The translations under genes and the position numbers were made by a program. From JAFHCF01 sp048497495 (GTDB lineage Bacteria; Pseudomonadota; Alphaproteobacteria; Rhizobiales; Ancalomicrobiaceae): DNA of 12,283 bases. The notes beneath the pieces were generated by a model. That model saw only the letters and a list, made by a program, of their open reading frames with translations, was not told the origin of the DNA and searched no databases. This document shows, piece by piece, positions 1-7,039 of this stretch. Position 1 is the first letter of the stretch, and every line of letters begins with the position of its first letter. The DNA lies in assembly GCA_048497495.1 (NCBI GenBank), contig JAFHCF010000070.1, positions 1 to 12,283 of the forward strand, written 5' to 3'.

Positions 1-501
1 GCGGCCGGCATCCCGATGCTGTCGCACGACGACATGAGCCCGCGGATGCGGCGGTGGTATCGCGATCTCGGGGTGATGATCGCCGAGTTCCCGATCGATG
101 TGGCGACGGCGGAAGAGGCGGTGGCGGCCGGCGAGGCGACGGTGTTCGGCGCCCCCAACGTGCTGCGCGGCGGGTCGCACATCGGCTGCCCGAGCGCGGC
201 GGAGATGGTCGGGCGCGGGCTCTGCACGGTCCTCGCCTCGGACTACTACTACCCGGCGCTGGCGGCGGCGCCGTTTCGTCTGGCGCGCGACGGCGTCGTG
301 CCGCTCGAGACCGCCTGGGCGCTGGTGTCGGGCAATCCGGCGCGGGCCGTCGGGCTCGACGATCGCGGGCGGATCGCGGCGGGGGCGCGCGGCGACGTCG
401 TCGTCATCGACGGGCGCCATCCCGACGGCGTTCCGCGGGTGGTCGCCACCTTCGCCGCCGGGCGGCTCGTCCATCTCGCCGACGGCGGACGGCTCGCCTG
501 A
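1..501 (+). CDS. phnM: PhnM, alpha-D-ribose 1-methylphosphonate 5-triphosphate diphosphatase (C-terminal part)
   Basis: Only the last 166 residues are present; the reading frame is open to the left edge, so the gene begins outside the window. PhnM is a cytoplasmic amidohydrolase-superfamily enzyme of the C-P lyase pathway. It removes diphosphate from alpha-D-ribose 1-methylphosphonate 5-triphosphate to give the 5-phosphate substrate of PhnJ. Visible family signatures are a metal-site SHDD motif at the start, followed by AEFP, GAPNVLRGGSH and LASDYYYPA. A C-terminal composite-domain tail (ARGDVVVIDG) resembles that of other amidohydrolases. Full-length PhnM is about 380-400 residues, so a little under half is seen. 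The stop is 20 bp from the stop of the convergent phosphatase gene, so this is the 3' end of whatever phn operon lies upstream. The family call is firm; whether the whole C-P lyase operon is present cannot be seen. Confidence 0.93.
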   Translation, partial: AAGIPMLSHDDMSPRMRRWYRDLGVMIAEFPIDVATAEEAVAAGEATVFGAPNVLRGGSHIGCPSAAEMVGRGLCTVLASDYYYPALAAAPFRLARDGVVPLETAWALVSGNPARAVGLDDRGRIAAGARGDVVVIDGRHPDGVPRVVATFAAGRLVHLADGGRLA

Positions 502-521
502 CGCCGGGCGGGCGACGTCGC

Positions 522-971
522 TCAGTCGGCGGGATTGGGCTTCCACTCCAGCCGCGTCCTGATGCGGCGGGCGAGGCCGTCGCGGACCTGGCGGTAGGTC
601 TCGAGGATCTGGTCGCGCGAGCCGGTGGCGAGTTGGGGGTCGGGGGTCGGCCAATATTCGACCTCCGCCGCGATCGTCCGGGTCATGTCGAGGGCCTTGT
701 GGTGGGCCTCCGGCGCCAGGGTGACGATCAGGTCGAAGTTGTCGTCCTCGACCTCCTCGATGGTGCGCGGTCTGTGGCGCGAGATGTCGACGCCCATCTC
801 CTCCATCACCTTGACCGAGAAGGGGTCGAGTTCGCCGCGCCGGACGCCGGCAGACTGGATGTAGACGACCTTGCCGAAATACAGGCGGGCCAGCGCCTCG
901 GCCATCGGCGAGCGCACCGCGTTGAGACCGCAGACGAAGAGGACGGAGCTCGGACGCGCCCGATCCACCAT
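522..971 (-). CDS. Low-molecular-weight protein tyrosine phosphatase / arsenate reductase-like protein
   Basis: This encodes a 149-residue cytoplasmic protein of the low-molecular-weight phosphatase fold. The P-loop C-X5-R-S is near the N-terminus (CGLNAVRSP, Cys14 as nucleophile, Arg20 binding phosphate or arsenate). The general-acid loop appears as WPTPDP with Asp111. Length matches the family (about 140-160 residues). The ATG at 971 lies 2 bp after the UPF0262 stop and is preceded by GGGGTGA within the end of that gene, so the two are translationally coupled. No ars genes (arsR, arsB, acr3) are nearby, which makes a dedicated arsenate reductase role less likely than a phosphatase role; the substrate is unknown. 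As I know it, the order hisD - UPF0262 - LMW phosphatase recurs in alphaproteobacteria, often followed by infA and maf. Here it is followed by a convergent phnM instead. Confidence 0.9.
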   Translation of the reverse strand: MVDRARPSSVLFVCGLNAVRSPMAEALARLYFGKVVYIQSAGVRRGELDPFSVKVMEEMGVDISRHRPRTIEEVEDDNFDLIVTLAPEAHHKALDMTRTIAAEVEYWPTPDPQLATGSRDQILETYRQVRDGLARRIRTRLEWKPNPAD

Positions 972-973
972 CG

Positions 974-1468
974 TCACCCCTTCCAGTGCAGCGCGCAGAT
1001 CAGGGTGAAGAGGCGTCGGGCGGTGTCGAAATCGGTTTCGACCTTGCCCTGAAGCCGCTCGAGCAGGACCTGCGACCCGTCGTTGTGCAGACCGCGCCGC
1101 CCCATGTCGATCGCCTCGATCTGCGACGGGGTCGACGTGCGGATGGCGGCGAAATAGCTCTCGCAGACGAAGAAGTAGTCCTTGACGATGCGCCGGAACG
1201 GCGACAGCGACAAGAGATGCACGGCGACCGAGTTGCCGGCCTCGTCCTTGATGTCGAAGGCGAGACGGTTGTCGACGATGCCGATGGCGAGCCGCCAGGG
1301 ACCGCCGTCGTGGCCGACGGGGGCGAAGCGGTTCTCCTCGATCAGATCCCAGATCGCCACGGCGCGTTCGTGTTCGACGTCGGCGCTGGCGCGGGCGATC
1401 GAGCCCTCGTCGAGCTTGACCTCGACGAGACGGGACGGCGGTTTCTCGGCAGGTTCCACGGAGCCCAT
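974..1468 (-). CDS. UPF0262 family protein
   Basis: This encodes a 164-residue soluble protein with no signal peptide or membrane segment. It matches the alphaproteobacterial UPF0262 family by pattern: the block around residues 15-45 (LDEGSIARASADVEHERAVA, then IWDLIEENRFAPVG) and the central LSPFRRIVKDYFFVCESY followed by EAIDMGRRGLHN. The function of the family is unknown. It sits between hisD (30 bp gap) and the phosphatase gene (2 bp gap) on the same strand, so it is cotranscribed with both. The ATG at 1468 is supported by a strong upstream purine run, GGGAGGGTGA, in the 30-bp gap. The conserved linkage to hisD is the main clue to a role, but nothing in the sequence shows an active site. 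Confidence 0.92.
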   Translation of the reverse strand: MGSVEPAEKPPSRLVEVKLDEGSIARASADVEHERAVAIWDLIEENRFAPVGHDGGPWRLAIGIVDNRLAFDIKDEAGNSVAVHLLSLSPFRRIVKDYFFVCESYFAAIRTSTPSQIEAIDMGRRGLHNDGSQVLLERLQGKVETDFDTARRLFTLICALHWKG

Positions 1469-1498
1469 GGTCGGTCGTCACCCTCCCGGGGCTTCTCG

Positions 1499-2791
1499 TC
1501 AGAGATTGAGACGAATGCTCACGGAACGGCCATGGGCATCGAGGCCTTCGGACTCGGCCAGCAGCATCGCCGCCGGCCCGAGGGCGCGCAAGCCCTCGGG
1601 GGTCAGCTGCAGGATCGAGGTTCGTTTGACGAAGTCGAGCACCGACAGGCCGGAGGAGAAGCGCGCCGAGCGGGCGGTGGGCAGGACGTGGTTCGAGCCG
1701 CCGACGTAGTCGCCGATCGCCTCCGGCGTGTGATGGCCGAGGAACAGGGCGCCGGCGTTGCGGATGCGGGCGGCGAGCGGGGCGGGATCGTCGAGGGCGA
1801 TCTCGAGATGTTCGGCGGCGAGACTGTCGGCGAGCGGGATCGCCTCGTCGAGGGTCTCCACCAGGATGATCGCGCCGTAGTCGCGCCAGCTCGCCCGTGC
1901 CGTCTCGGCCCGCGACAGGGTGGCGAGCTGTTTCTCCACCGCGATCTCGACCGCGTCGGCCAACTCGGCGGAGGTGGTGATCAGGATCGACTGTGCCGCG
2001 GGGTCGTGCTCGGCCTGGGCGAGCAGGTCGGCGGCGAGCCAGTCGGGATCGTTGTTGGCGTCGGCGATGATGAGGACTTCCGAGGGGCCGGCGATCATGT
2101 CGATGCCGACCTTGCCGAAGACGCGGCGCTTGGCGGCGGCGACGAAGGCGTTGCCGGGGCCGACGATCTTGGCGACGGGGAGAATCGATGCCGTGCCGTA
2201 GGCGAGCGCCGCCACGGCCTGGGCGCCGCCGATGCGCCAGACCTCGTCGACGCCGGCGAGATCGGCGGCGGCGAGCACCAGCGGGTTGAGCCTGCCGTCG
2301 GGGGTCGGCACCACCATCACCAGGCGATCGACGCCGGCAACCTTGGCCGGCACGGCGTTCATCAGCACCGAGGAGGGATAGCTGGCGGTGCCGCCGGGCA
2401 CGTAGAGGCCGACCGATTCGAGCGCCGTCCACTTCGAGCCGAGCGTCACCCCGAGGGCGTCGGTATAGACGTCGTCCTTGGGCAGTTGACGGGCGTGGTG
2501 CGAGCGGATGCGGTCACGCGCGAGTTCGAGGGCGGCGTGGGTCTCGGGATCGACCTGTTCCTTGGCGGCGGCGATCTCGTCTGCGCCGACCCGCAGGCCG
2601 ATCTCGCGCAGGTCGACGCGGTCGAAACGGTGGGTGAGGTCGTAGAGGGCCTCGTCGCCGCGTTCGCGGACGTCGGCGATGATCTCGGCGACGATGCGGT
2701 CGACGTCCTCGGAGACCTCGCGCTTCATGTCGAGGAGGTCGGCGAAGCGAGCGCCGAAATCGGCGTCGCGGCTGTCGAGACGAATGGCCAA
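1499..2791 (-). CDS. hisD: Histidinol dehydrogenase HisD
   Basis: Cytoplasmic zinc enzyme catalysing the last two steps of histidine synthesis, the NAD-dependent four-electron oxidation of L-histidinol to L-histidine. With the start chosen here the protein has 430 residues, the usual family length. Residues expected for zinc and catalysis align almost exactly with E. coli numbering: Gln259 and His262 in LLAQAEHDP, Glu327-His328 in AAEHLE, Asp361 in IGDYVGGSNHVLPT and His420 near the C-terminus. Family blocks GLYVPGGTASYPSSVLMNAVPA and VGPGNAFVAAAKR are intact. The start is a TTG at 2791 rather than ATG: it gives the typical N-terminus (M)AIRLDSRD and has GAGG six bases upstream, while upstream in-frame residues are proline- and serine-rich and unlike HisD. 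It is the first gene of a three-gene minus-strand operon. No other his gene is in the window. Confidence 0.97.
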   Translation of the reverse strand: MAIRLDSRDADFGARFADLLDMKREVSEDVDRIVAEIIADVRERGDEALYDLTHRFDRVDLREIGLRVGADEIAAAKEQVDPETHAALELARDRIRSHHARQLPKDDVYTDALGVTLGSKWTALESVGLYVPGGTASYPSSVLMNAVPAKVAGVDRLVMVVPTPDGRLNPLVLAAADLAGVDEVWRIGGAQAVAALAYGTASILPVAKIVGPGNAFVAAAKRRVFGKVGIDMIAGPSEVLIIADANNDPDWLAADLLAQAEHDPAAQSILITTSAELADAVEIAVEKQLATLSRAETARASWRDYGAIILVETLDEAIPLADSLAAEHLEIALDDPAPLAARIRNAGALFLGHHTPEAIGDYVGGSNHVLPTARSARFSSGLSVLDFVKRTSILQLTPEGLRALGPAAMLLAESEGLDAHGRSVSIRLNL

Positions 2792-3042
2792 GGGATGCCT
2801 CGATGAACTCGATGAAGGAACCCGGGGCCGCGCCGGGGTCGGCGGCGGCCGCTTCATGGAGCGTGGTAGCCCATCGGGGCAGGGGGAGCAACGGCCGCGG
2901 GCCCGCCGCCGGAAGTGGAGCGCGATGGCGGACCCCGGGCGCGGCGGGCGGCGGTCCTTTCGCGCAAATCCCCGGTTGCCCGCGACATCGCCTTGGGGAA
3001 GACTGACCGGCAATTCGAAACACCAAGAGGACAGGTGAGACG
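2792..3042. other. Divergent intergenic region between hisD and an exported-protein gene
   Basis: This 251-bp gap holds the 5' ends and presumably the promoters of both flanking genes. It is very GC-rich, with short inverted repeats around 2820-2840 (CCCGG/CCGGG) in the hisD leader. I see no convincing -35/-10 pair, leader peptide or histidine attenuator with a His-codon run. The right end contains AAGAGG (3025-3030) and AGGTGAG (3033-3039), the ribosome binding site of the gene starting at 3043. Open frames across the gap are GC-bias artefacts. Confidence 0.5.
2798..2801 (-). promoter_or_regulatory. Ribosome binding site deciding the hisD TTG start
   Basis: On the minus strand GAGG lies six bases before the TTG at 2791-2789. 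No in-frame ATG lies close by: the nearest upstream in-frame ATG would add about 30 low-complexity residues. This site together with the HisD N-terminal pattern is the reason for choosing TTG. Confidence 0.6.
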
Positions 3043-3798
3043 ATGAGACACGCAAAGCTCGGATCCGCCGCGAGACAGACCGGCTTCCTCGTCGCGGTTC
3101 TCCTCGGCGCCGTCGTGGCGAACGGCCGGGCGATGGCGGCGGGCGAGGCCGCCGACCCGTTCGACACGCCGATCTCGGTTCAGCGCCTGACGCCGAAGAA
3201 CGCCGGGCCGGGGCCGGAAATCGTCTGCACGCGCTTCGCCGATCTGACGATCCGCGAGCAGCAGGACGGACCGACGTCGAAGGATGCCGGCCTGATCGCC
3301 AAGGGCGGGACCTGCGGTCGCGGCAAGATCTCCGGCGAGAAGCGGGTGAAGACGGCGGACATGTATTTCCTCGGCCGCAAGGGACCGGCGCTCGTCTTCC
3401 AACAGATGGATGCCCAGGGGGCGAGCGGTTTCGTCGTCGTCGACGCCGATACCGGCGCGATCGTCTTTCGTGACGCGACGGTGGGCGAGCCGGCCTTCAC
3501 GGCGGCCTCCTGGGCCGACGGCCAGTTGAGCCTGAGCTACACCCGCGGGGTCAACGCGCCCTGCTCGATGCTGAAGGATCCGGCGGGTTGCGCGGCGCAG
3601 TTGGAGACCCAGAAGCTGATGTCGGTCGCCCTGGCGTCGCGGATGAAGCCGGGCGCCTGCGCCGCGTCCTACCGGGAAGCCTCCGCGCCGGACGACAATC
3701 CGAGCATTCTGTCCCATCTGGCGGAGATGGTGCTGGTCGCCGGACAGCGTCCGAAGCGGACGCCGCGCGGGCCGATCAACTGTTCGCCGATGCCGTGA
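3043..3798 (+). CDS. Exported hypothetical protein with six cysteines
   Basis: I do not recognise the family. The 251-residue product begins with a basic n-region (MRHAKLGSAARQ), a hydrophobic stretch at about residues 14-28 (FLVAVLLGAVVA) and a likely signal peptidase I site near AMA-AG/E at about residues 31-35. It is therefore predicted to be periplasmic or secreted. The mature part has six cysteines (VCTRF, GTCGRG, APCSML, AGCAAQ, GACAAS, INCSPM), an even number compatible with disulfides. A beta-like central segment (GPALVFQQMDAQGASGFVVV) follows. No transmembrane segment or catalytic motif is evident after the signal peptide. Start choice: the ATG has AGGTGAG just upstream and directly precedes the signal peptide. 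It is a single gene, divergent from hisD and convergent with the His-rich gene. Codon and base use match the neighbours. Confidence 0.8.
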   Translation: MRHAKLGSAARQTGFLVAVLLGAVVANGRAMAAGEAADPFDTPISVQRLTPKNAGPGPEIVCTRFADLTIREQQDGPTSKDAGLIAKGGTCGRGKISGEKRVKTADMYFLGRKGPALVFQQMDAQGASGFVVVDADTGAIVFRDATVGEPAFTAASWADGQLSLSYTRGVNAPCSMLKDPAGCAAQLETQKLMSVALASRMKPGACAASYREASAPDDNPSILSHLAEMVLVAGQRPKRTPRGPINCSPMP

Positions 3799-3803
3799 TC
3801 CCC

Positions 3804-3819
3804 GGCGGCGCAAGCCGCC
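3804..3819. terminator. GC hairpin between convergent genes
   Basis: GGCGGC, a GCAA tetraloop (GNRA type) and GCCGCC form a perfect 6-bp stem. It sits in the 42-bp gap between the stop codons of the exported protein (3798) and the His-rich protein (3841). There is no T-tract on either strand, so if it terminates it is not a classical intrinsic terminator. It could serve both directions. Confidence 0.4.
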
Positions 3820-3840
3820 TGGGCCGCGAGTTCGGCGGGC

Positions 3841-4140
3841 TCAGCGGTGGCCGTGGCCGTGGCTGCCGTGGGCGTGGTCGCCGTGGGCGTGATCGTGATC
3901 GCCGGCGGAGCCCTCGTGGGCGTCGGGGTGATCGTGACGGCCGGCGTGGAGGTGCTCGTGCTGGTGGCCGTGCTCGTGGGAATGGGTGTGGCCGTGGGGA
4001 TGGGAATGGACGAGGTCGCCGTGGCGATGCTCGTGCTCGTGCCGGTGGGTGTGTTCGTGGGCGTGGCGATGTTCGTGGGGATGCGCGTGCGGTTCGGGGT
4101 GGGCGTGGCCGTGGGCCGTGGTTCCGGGTTCGTCCGACAT
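3841..4140 (-). CDS. Histidine-rich protein, probable metal binding
   Basis: This encodes a 99-residue protein of which 37 residues are histidine, mostly in alternating H-X patterns (HAHPEPHAHPHEHRHAHEH and onward to HGSHGHGHR at the C-terminus). The other residues are largely Glu, Asp, Gly, Ala, Arg and Pro. It has no signal peptide, no membrane segment and no cysteine. Such tracts bind Ni, Zn, Co or Cu; comparable tracts occur in HypB, in CooJ-like nickel storage proteins and in cation-transporter loops, but here the tract is nearly the whole protein. The start at 4140 is strongly supported by GGGAGG five bases upstream. It follows the patatin lipoprotein gene on the same strand with a 53-bp gap, so cotranscription is likely. 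No transporter, chaperone or metalloregulator is adjacent. The metal and role are unknown; a metal reservoir or chaperone is inference. Confidence 0.75.
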   Translation of the reverse strand: MSDEPGTTAHGHAHPEPHAHPHEHRHAHEHTHRHEHEHRHGDLVHSHPHGHTHSHEHGHQHEHLHAGRHDHPDAHEGSAGDHDHAHGDHAHGSHGHGHR

Positions 4141-4145
4141 CTCGT

Positions 4146-4152
4146 CCTCCCT
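4146..4152 (-). promoter_or_regulatory. Strong ribosome binding site of the His-rich gene
   Basis: On the minus strand AGGGAGG is followed by ACGAG and then the ATG at 4140, a near-ideal spacing of five bases. It is the main evidence that this low-complexity frame is truly translated. Confidence 0.65.
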
Positions 4153-4193
4153 GCCGGTCGCTCTCGCGCACCGGTCGATGCATCCGGTGGGGC

Positions 4194-5582
4194 TCAACGG
4201 TTCAACGCCGCGCCGACCACCGACTTCGCCGCCGCCGCGCCGGCTTCCACCGCCATCTTGACCTGATCCGGCTCCAGTTTGAAGCGGGTCGGGATGCGGC
4301 CGAGCGCTGCGGCGCGGGTCGGGTCGAGATCCTCGAAGGCGATGCGCTCCAGTCGGATCGAGACGTTCTTGCAGTCCCACCCTTCCGTCGAGCCGCGTAC
4401 CCGGGTGACCTCGATCGGATCGAGGCCGCAGCGCCAGGTCTTCAGCTTCTGCTCCCACAGGCTCATCTGCAGGCGCATCACCTCGAAGGACGAGCGCACG
4501 GCGCTGTCGACGGCGGTGTCGGCGACGGCATCGAGGAGTTCCTCGGCATTGGGGCCCTCCAGCGTCTTGGTCCAGTCGCCGGCGACGTTGCGGCCGGCGT
4601 CGACGACGACGAAGAGGAACTTCTCCACCGAGATGGCGTCCTCGAGGGTGAGCGGCTTGTAGGGCTCGATCGCGGCGGCGAGTTGGATGTTGAAGGCGGC
4701 GAGACCCCAGTTGTCGGTGAGGCCGCCGTCGAGCAGCTTGACGAATTTGTTCTTGGCCGGATCGCGATAGCCCTGAAGGGTGCGGAGATAGGAGCGCACG
4801 ATCGGCGAGGTCTCGCGATTCTTCGCCTGGGCCTCCAGCCAGTTCGGCAGCTTGAAGCCGCACTTGTCGGCGTAGTTGTGGATCACCACCGGCGTGAAGA
4901 CGATCGGCACGGCGGCCGAGGCCGCCACCGCCTCCGACAGCGGATAGGATCCGTAGTCCGAGCAGATCGCCGCGAAGGTCACCGGCTCGAAGACGAAGGG
5001 CGCCTTGGCGTTGATGTCGGAGGCGTTGATCCACACCACCGGCCGACCGGGGCGGCCGAGATCCTTCAGCGTCGCCCGACCGAAGAGGTTCTTCTCGAGC
5101 CAGGTCGGCAGGCCGGAGCGGTCGTTCACCCCGCCGTCGAAGGCGCGCATCATGTTGCCGACCGAATAGACCTGGGTGCGCAACGCCTCCTCGGCATCGC
5201 GATAGAGGAAGCGGGTCTCGAAGTCGGTGAGCGCGCCGCGTCCCTTCAGGCCGAAATAGGCCGCGGTCACCGAACCGCCGGAGACGCCGGAGACGAAGCG
5301 CACCTGGTCGACGAGATGGCCGCCGCCCGGCGTCTCGAGCTGGTCGAGCCCCTTCAGGACGCCGAAGGAGAAGGCGGCCGCGCGGGTGCCGCCGCCGGAG
5401 AAGGCGAGGCCGACGATGGTCGAGCGCAGCGTGTCGTCGCCGGCGACGGTGTTGACCTGGGTCAGGCGCGGCAGGGTCGAGGGGCGATTGACCGGCGCGT
5501 TGTCGATCGAGGCGCAGCCGAGGAGCAGGGCGGCGAGGGCGATCGACCCGGTCAGGGCGCGAGGAGAAGGAACGTTCCACAT
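4194..5582 (-). CDS. Patatin-like phospholipase, predicted lipoprotein
   Basis: This encodes a 462-residue member of the patatin-like phospholipase (PF01734) family of lipid acyl hydrolases. The N-terminus is a lipoprotein signal peptide (hydrophobic residues 10-21, lipobox LLLGC with Cys23), so the protein should be anchored to a membrane facing the periplasm. The patatin domain shows the oxyanion loop FSGGGTRAAAF (residues 61-71), the nucleophile elbow GVSGG (Ser101) and the catalytic Asp in LLDGGLTDNWG (Asp285). The Ser-Asp dyad is complete. A C-terminal region of about 150 residues follows, with two cysteines in WRCG and WDCKN. The ATG at 5582 is chosen because it fits the signal peptide exactly; its ribosome binding site is weak. 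It is the first gene of a pair with the His-rich protein. Whether it acts on host, self or prey membranes cannot be told; no type VI or type II secretion gene is nearby. Confidence 0.92.
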   Translation of the reverse strand: MWNVPSPRALTGSIALAALLLGCASIDNAPVNRPSTLPRLTQVNTVAGDDTLRSTIVGLAFSGGGTRAAAFSFGVLKGLDQLETPGGGHLVDQVRFVSGVSGGSVTAAYFGLKGRGALTDFETRFLYRDAEEALRTQVYSVGNMMRAFDGGVNDRSGLPTWLEKNLFGRATLKDLGRPGRPVVWINASDINAKAPFVFEPVTFAAICSDYGSYPLSEAVAASAAVPIVFTPVVIHNYADKCGFKLPNWLEAQAKNRETSPIVRSYLRTLQGYRDPAKNKFVKLLDGGLTDNWGLAAFNIQLAAAIEPYKPLTLEDAISVEKFLFVVVDAGRNVAGDWTKTLEGPNAEELLDAVADTAVDSAVRSSFEVMRLQMSLWEQKLKTWRCGLDPIEVTRVRGSTEGWDCKNVSIRLERIAFEDLDPTRAAALGRIPTRFKLEPDQVKMAVEAGAAAAKSVVGAALNR

Positions 5583-5866
5583 CGGCGGGCGAGCCGTTCG
5601 GCGATCGGGACTTCAGGGGCGGATCGGGCCGCGTCGCGGCGGCGGGGGACCGAATGGCGTCCTTCAAGCCTCGCGAATGCGGCGTCGAGAGGGCGAAGTC
5701 CTATCTATTGACGTTACGTAATTTACTTGCGCGGGTCGTGACTTCGGTCCTCCGAGGCTCGCGCGTGTTCACGTTTCGCCAACCGTCTCTTCGGGTTCTA
5801 CTTGATTTTCCCCGTGTTTCGGTTGCTTCGTCAGGCTCGCGACAGAGTTTCGCGCCTGGGTAAGAC
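5583..5866. promoter_or_regulatory. Divergent promoter region with AT-rich core
   Basis: This is the 284-bp gap between the divergent patatin and DUF2336 genes. Around 5700-5730 and 5785-5830 the base composition drops sharply below that of the flanking genes. The first core contains TTGACG (5708-5713) and the palindrome TTACGTAA (5714-5721). It is framed by the 7-bp inverted repeat CGAAGTC (5694-5700) / GACTTCG (5740-5746). No -10 hexamer at good spacing stands out on either strand. The layout suits a shared promoter and operator region, but the transcription start points and regulator are not identifiable. Confidence 0.45.
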
Positions 5867-6979
5867 ATGTCGGTGACCGATTATTCCATGATCTCGAACG
5901 ACCTCGAACGTGTCGTCTGGCGCGTCGAGAACGGCAACGAGCTCGGTCCCGATTTCTGTGACCGGCTGACCCGATCGCTCGCCCAACTCTTCCATCACGC
6001 CGATGCGGCGTGTTCCGACGAGGACCGGGCCTCCTTCGATCGCATCCTGATTCGCATCGCCCCCGGTGCCACCGACGGGGCGCGTCTCTTCCTCTCCGAC
6101 CATCTCGCCGGGTCGCCGCAGCCGCCGCGCGCCATCCTGCTGCTTCTCGCCAACGACGACGTCGAGGTCGCCCGCCCGATCCTGGAGCGCTCGCCGGCCC
6201 TGGGCGAGAACGATCTGATCGACATCGCCCGCCACCACGGCGCCCGCCACATGGAGGTGATCGCGGAGCGGGGCGATCTCACCTTCCGGGTCACCGACAT
6301 CCTGGTGCTGCGCGGCGACGACGACGTTCGCCGGGTTGTCGCCGGCAACGATCGGGCTCAACTCTCCGACAAGGGATTCGCGCGGCTGTCGGTCCAGTCT
6401 CGGGGCGACACCGTGGTCGAGGCCCGTCTGATCCGACGCGGCGACCTGCCGGATCTGGTGATCCGTTTCCTGATCGAAAACGGCTCTCCCACCGCCCGCG
6501 AGGCGCTCGTCGACCGCGACCGGGGGGCCCGTCCGATCCGGAGCCTCGGATGCGGCGCCCTGCCGATCCGCGCGGCGGAGGACGGCTGGCTCGAGCCCTA
6601 CGACTTCGAAGCGTCCGCCGTGGTGCTCGACCGTCTGGCGGAGGTCCGCAACCACGTCGACGGTTTCCTGCTGCGGCTGGCGCAGTCCGATCGTTTCCCC
6701 GAGATCGTGCATATTCTCGCGGCGGTCACCGATATTCGGCTGGAGACGATGAAGCACCTGATGGTGTCGCTCGACACCGAGCCCTTCGCCGTCATCGCCC
6801 GGGCGCTGACGCTGAAGACCGACACGGTGCGCGAAATACTGGCGACCGGCCCCTGGCTCCATCGTCTCGATGCGCGCTCGCGCGACGCCATGATCGCGCG
6901 CTTCCGTGGTCTCGACCCCGACGAGGCGCGGGCGCGTCTCGTCCATTGGGCCGAACAGGAAAGCGCCGAGGCGGCCTGA
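5867..6979 (+). CDS. DUF2336 domain-containing protein
   Basis: This encodes a 370-residue, probably all-alpha cytoplasmic protein of the DUF2336 (PF10098) type, a family I know mainly from alphaproteobacteria and without a settled function. Recognisable blocks include the leucine-rich AILLLLANDDVEVARPILERSPAL (about residues 89-112). These are followed by DIARHHGARHMEVIAERGDL, VTDILVLRGDDDVRRVVAGN and the RRGDLPDLVIRFLIENG segment. Their spacing suggests HEAT-like helical repeats. No signal peptide, membrane segment or catalytic motif is visible. The ATG at 5867 is preceded only by a weak GGTAAG; an alternative ATG lies at 5888, seven codons in. It is divergent from the patatin gene and separated by 216 bp from the next plus-strand gene, so it is probably monocistronic. 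Confidence 0.85.
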   Translation: MSVTDYSMISNDLERVVWRVENGNELGPDFCDRLTRSLAQLFHHADAACSDEDRASFDRILIRIAPGATDGARLFLSDHLAGSPQPPRAILLLLANDDVEVARPILERSPALGENDLIDIARHHGARHMEVIAERGDLTFRVTDILVLRGDDDVRRVVAGNDRAQLSDKGFARLSVQSRGDTVVEARLIRRGDLPDLVIRFLIENGSPTAREALVDRDRGARPIRSLGCGALPIRAAEDGWLEPYDFEASAVVLDRLAEVRNHVDGFLLRLAQSDRFPEIVHILAAVTDIRLETMKHLMVSLDTEPFAVIARALTLKTDTVREILATGPWLHRLDARSRDAMIARFRGLDPDEARARLVHWAEQESAEAA

Positions 6980-7039
6980 CCGGCGCCGGCCCGCCGCGAC
7001 CGGTGCGAATTAGCCTTCTCATCGACGACGATTCTCCTC

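Noticed and set aside
522..971. ars operon membership of the phosphatase-like gene
   Set aside because: No arsR, arsenite efflux or arsH gene is adjacent; its partners are UPF0262 and hisD.
986..2806. A 606-codon plus-strand open frame antisense to UPF0262 and hisD
   Set aside because: It overlaps two well-supported genes across their whole length and has the same biased composition as other antisense frames here.
3841..4140. CRISPR array or simple tandem repeat in the His-rich region
   Set aside because: The periodicity is of dipeptide codons (His-X) with irregular units, without constant repeats and unique spacers of uniform length.
3847..4266. A very hydrophobic Val/Gly/Ala/Met-rich plus-strand frame that looks like a membrane protein
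   Set aside because: It is the antisense reading of the CAC/CAT/GCC/GAG codons of the His-rich gene (GTG, ATG, GGC, CTC). The apparent hydrophobicity is a codon artefact and it lacks a ribosome binding site as good as that of the sense gene.
5708..5736. Sigma-70 promoter with TTGACG as -35
   Set aside because: The expected -10 position about 17 bp downstream reads GCGGGT, which is not promoter-like. The hexamer alone is not enough.
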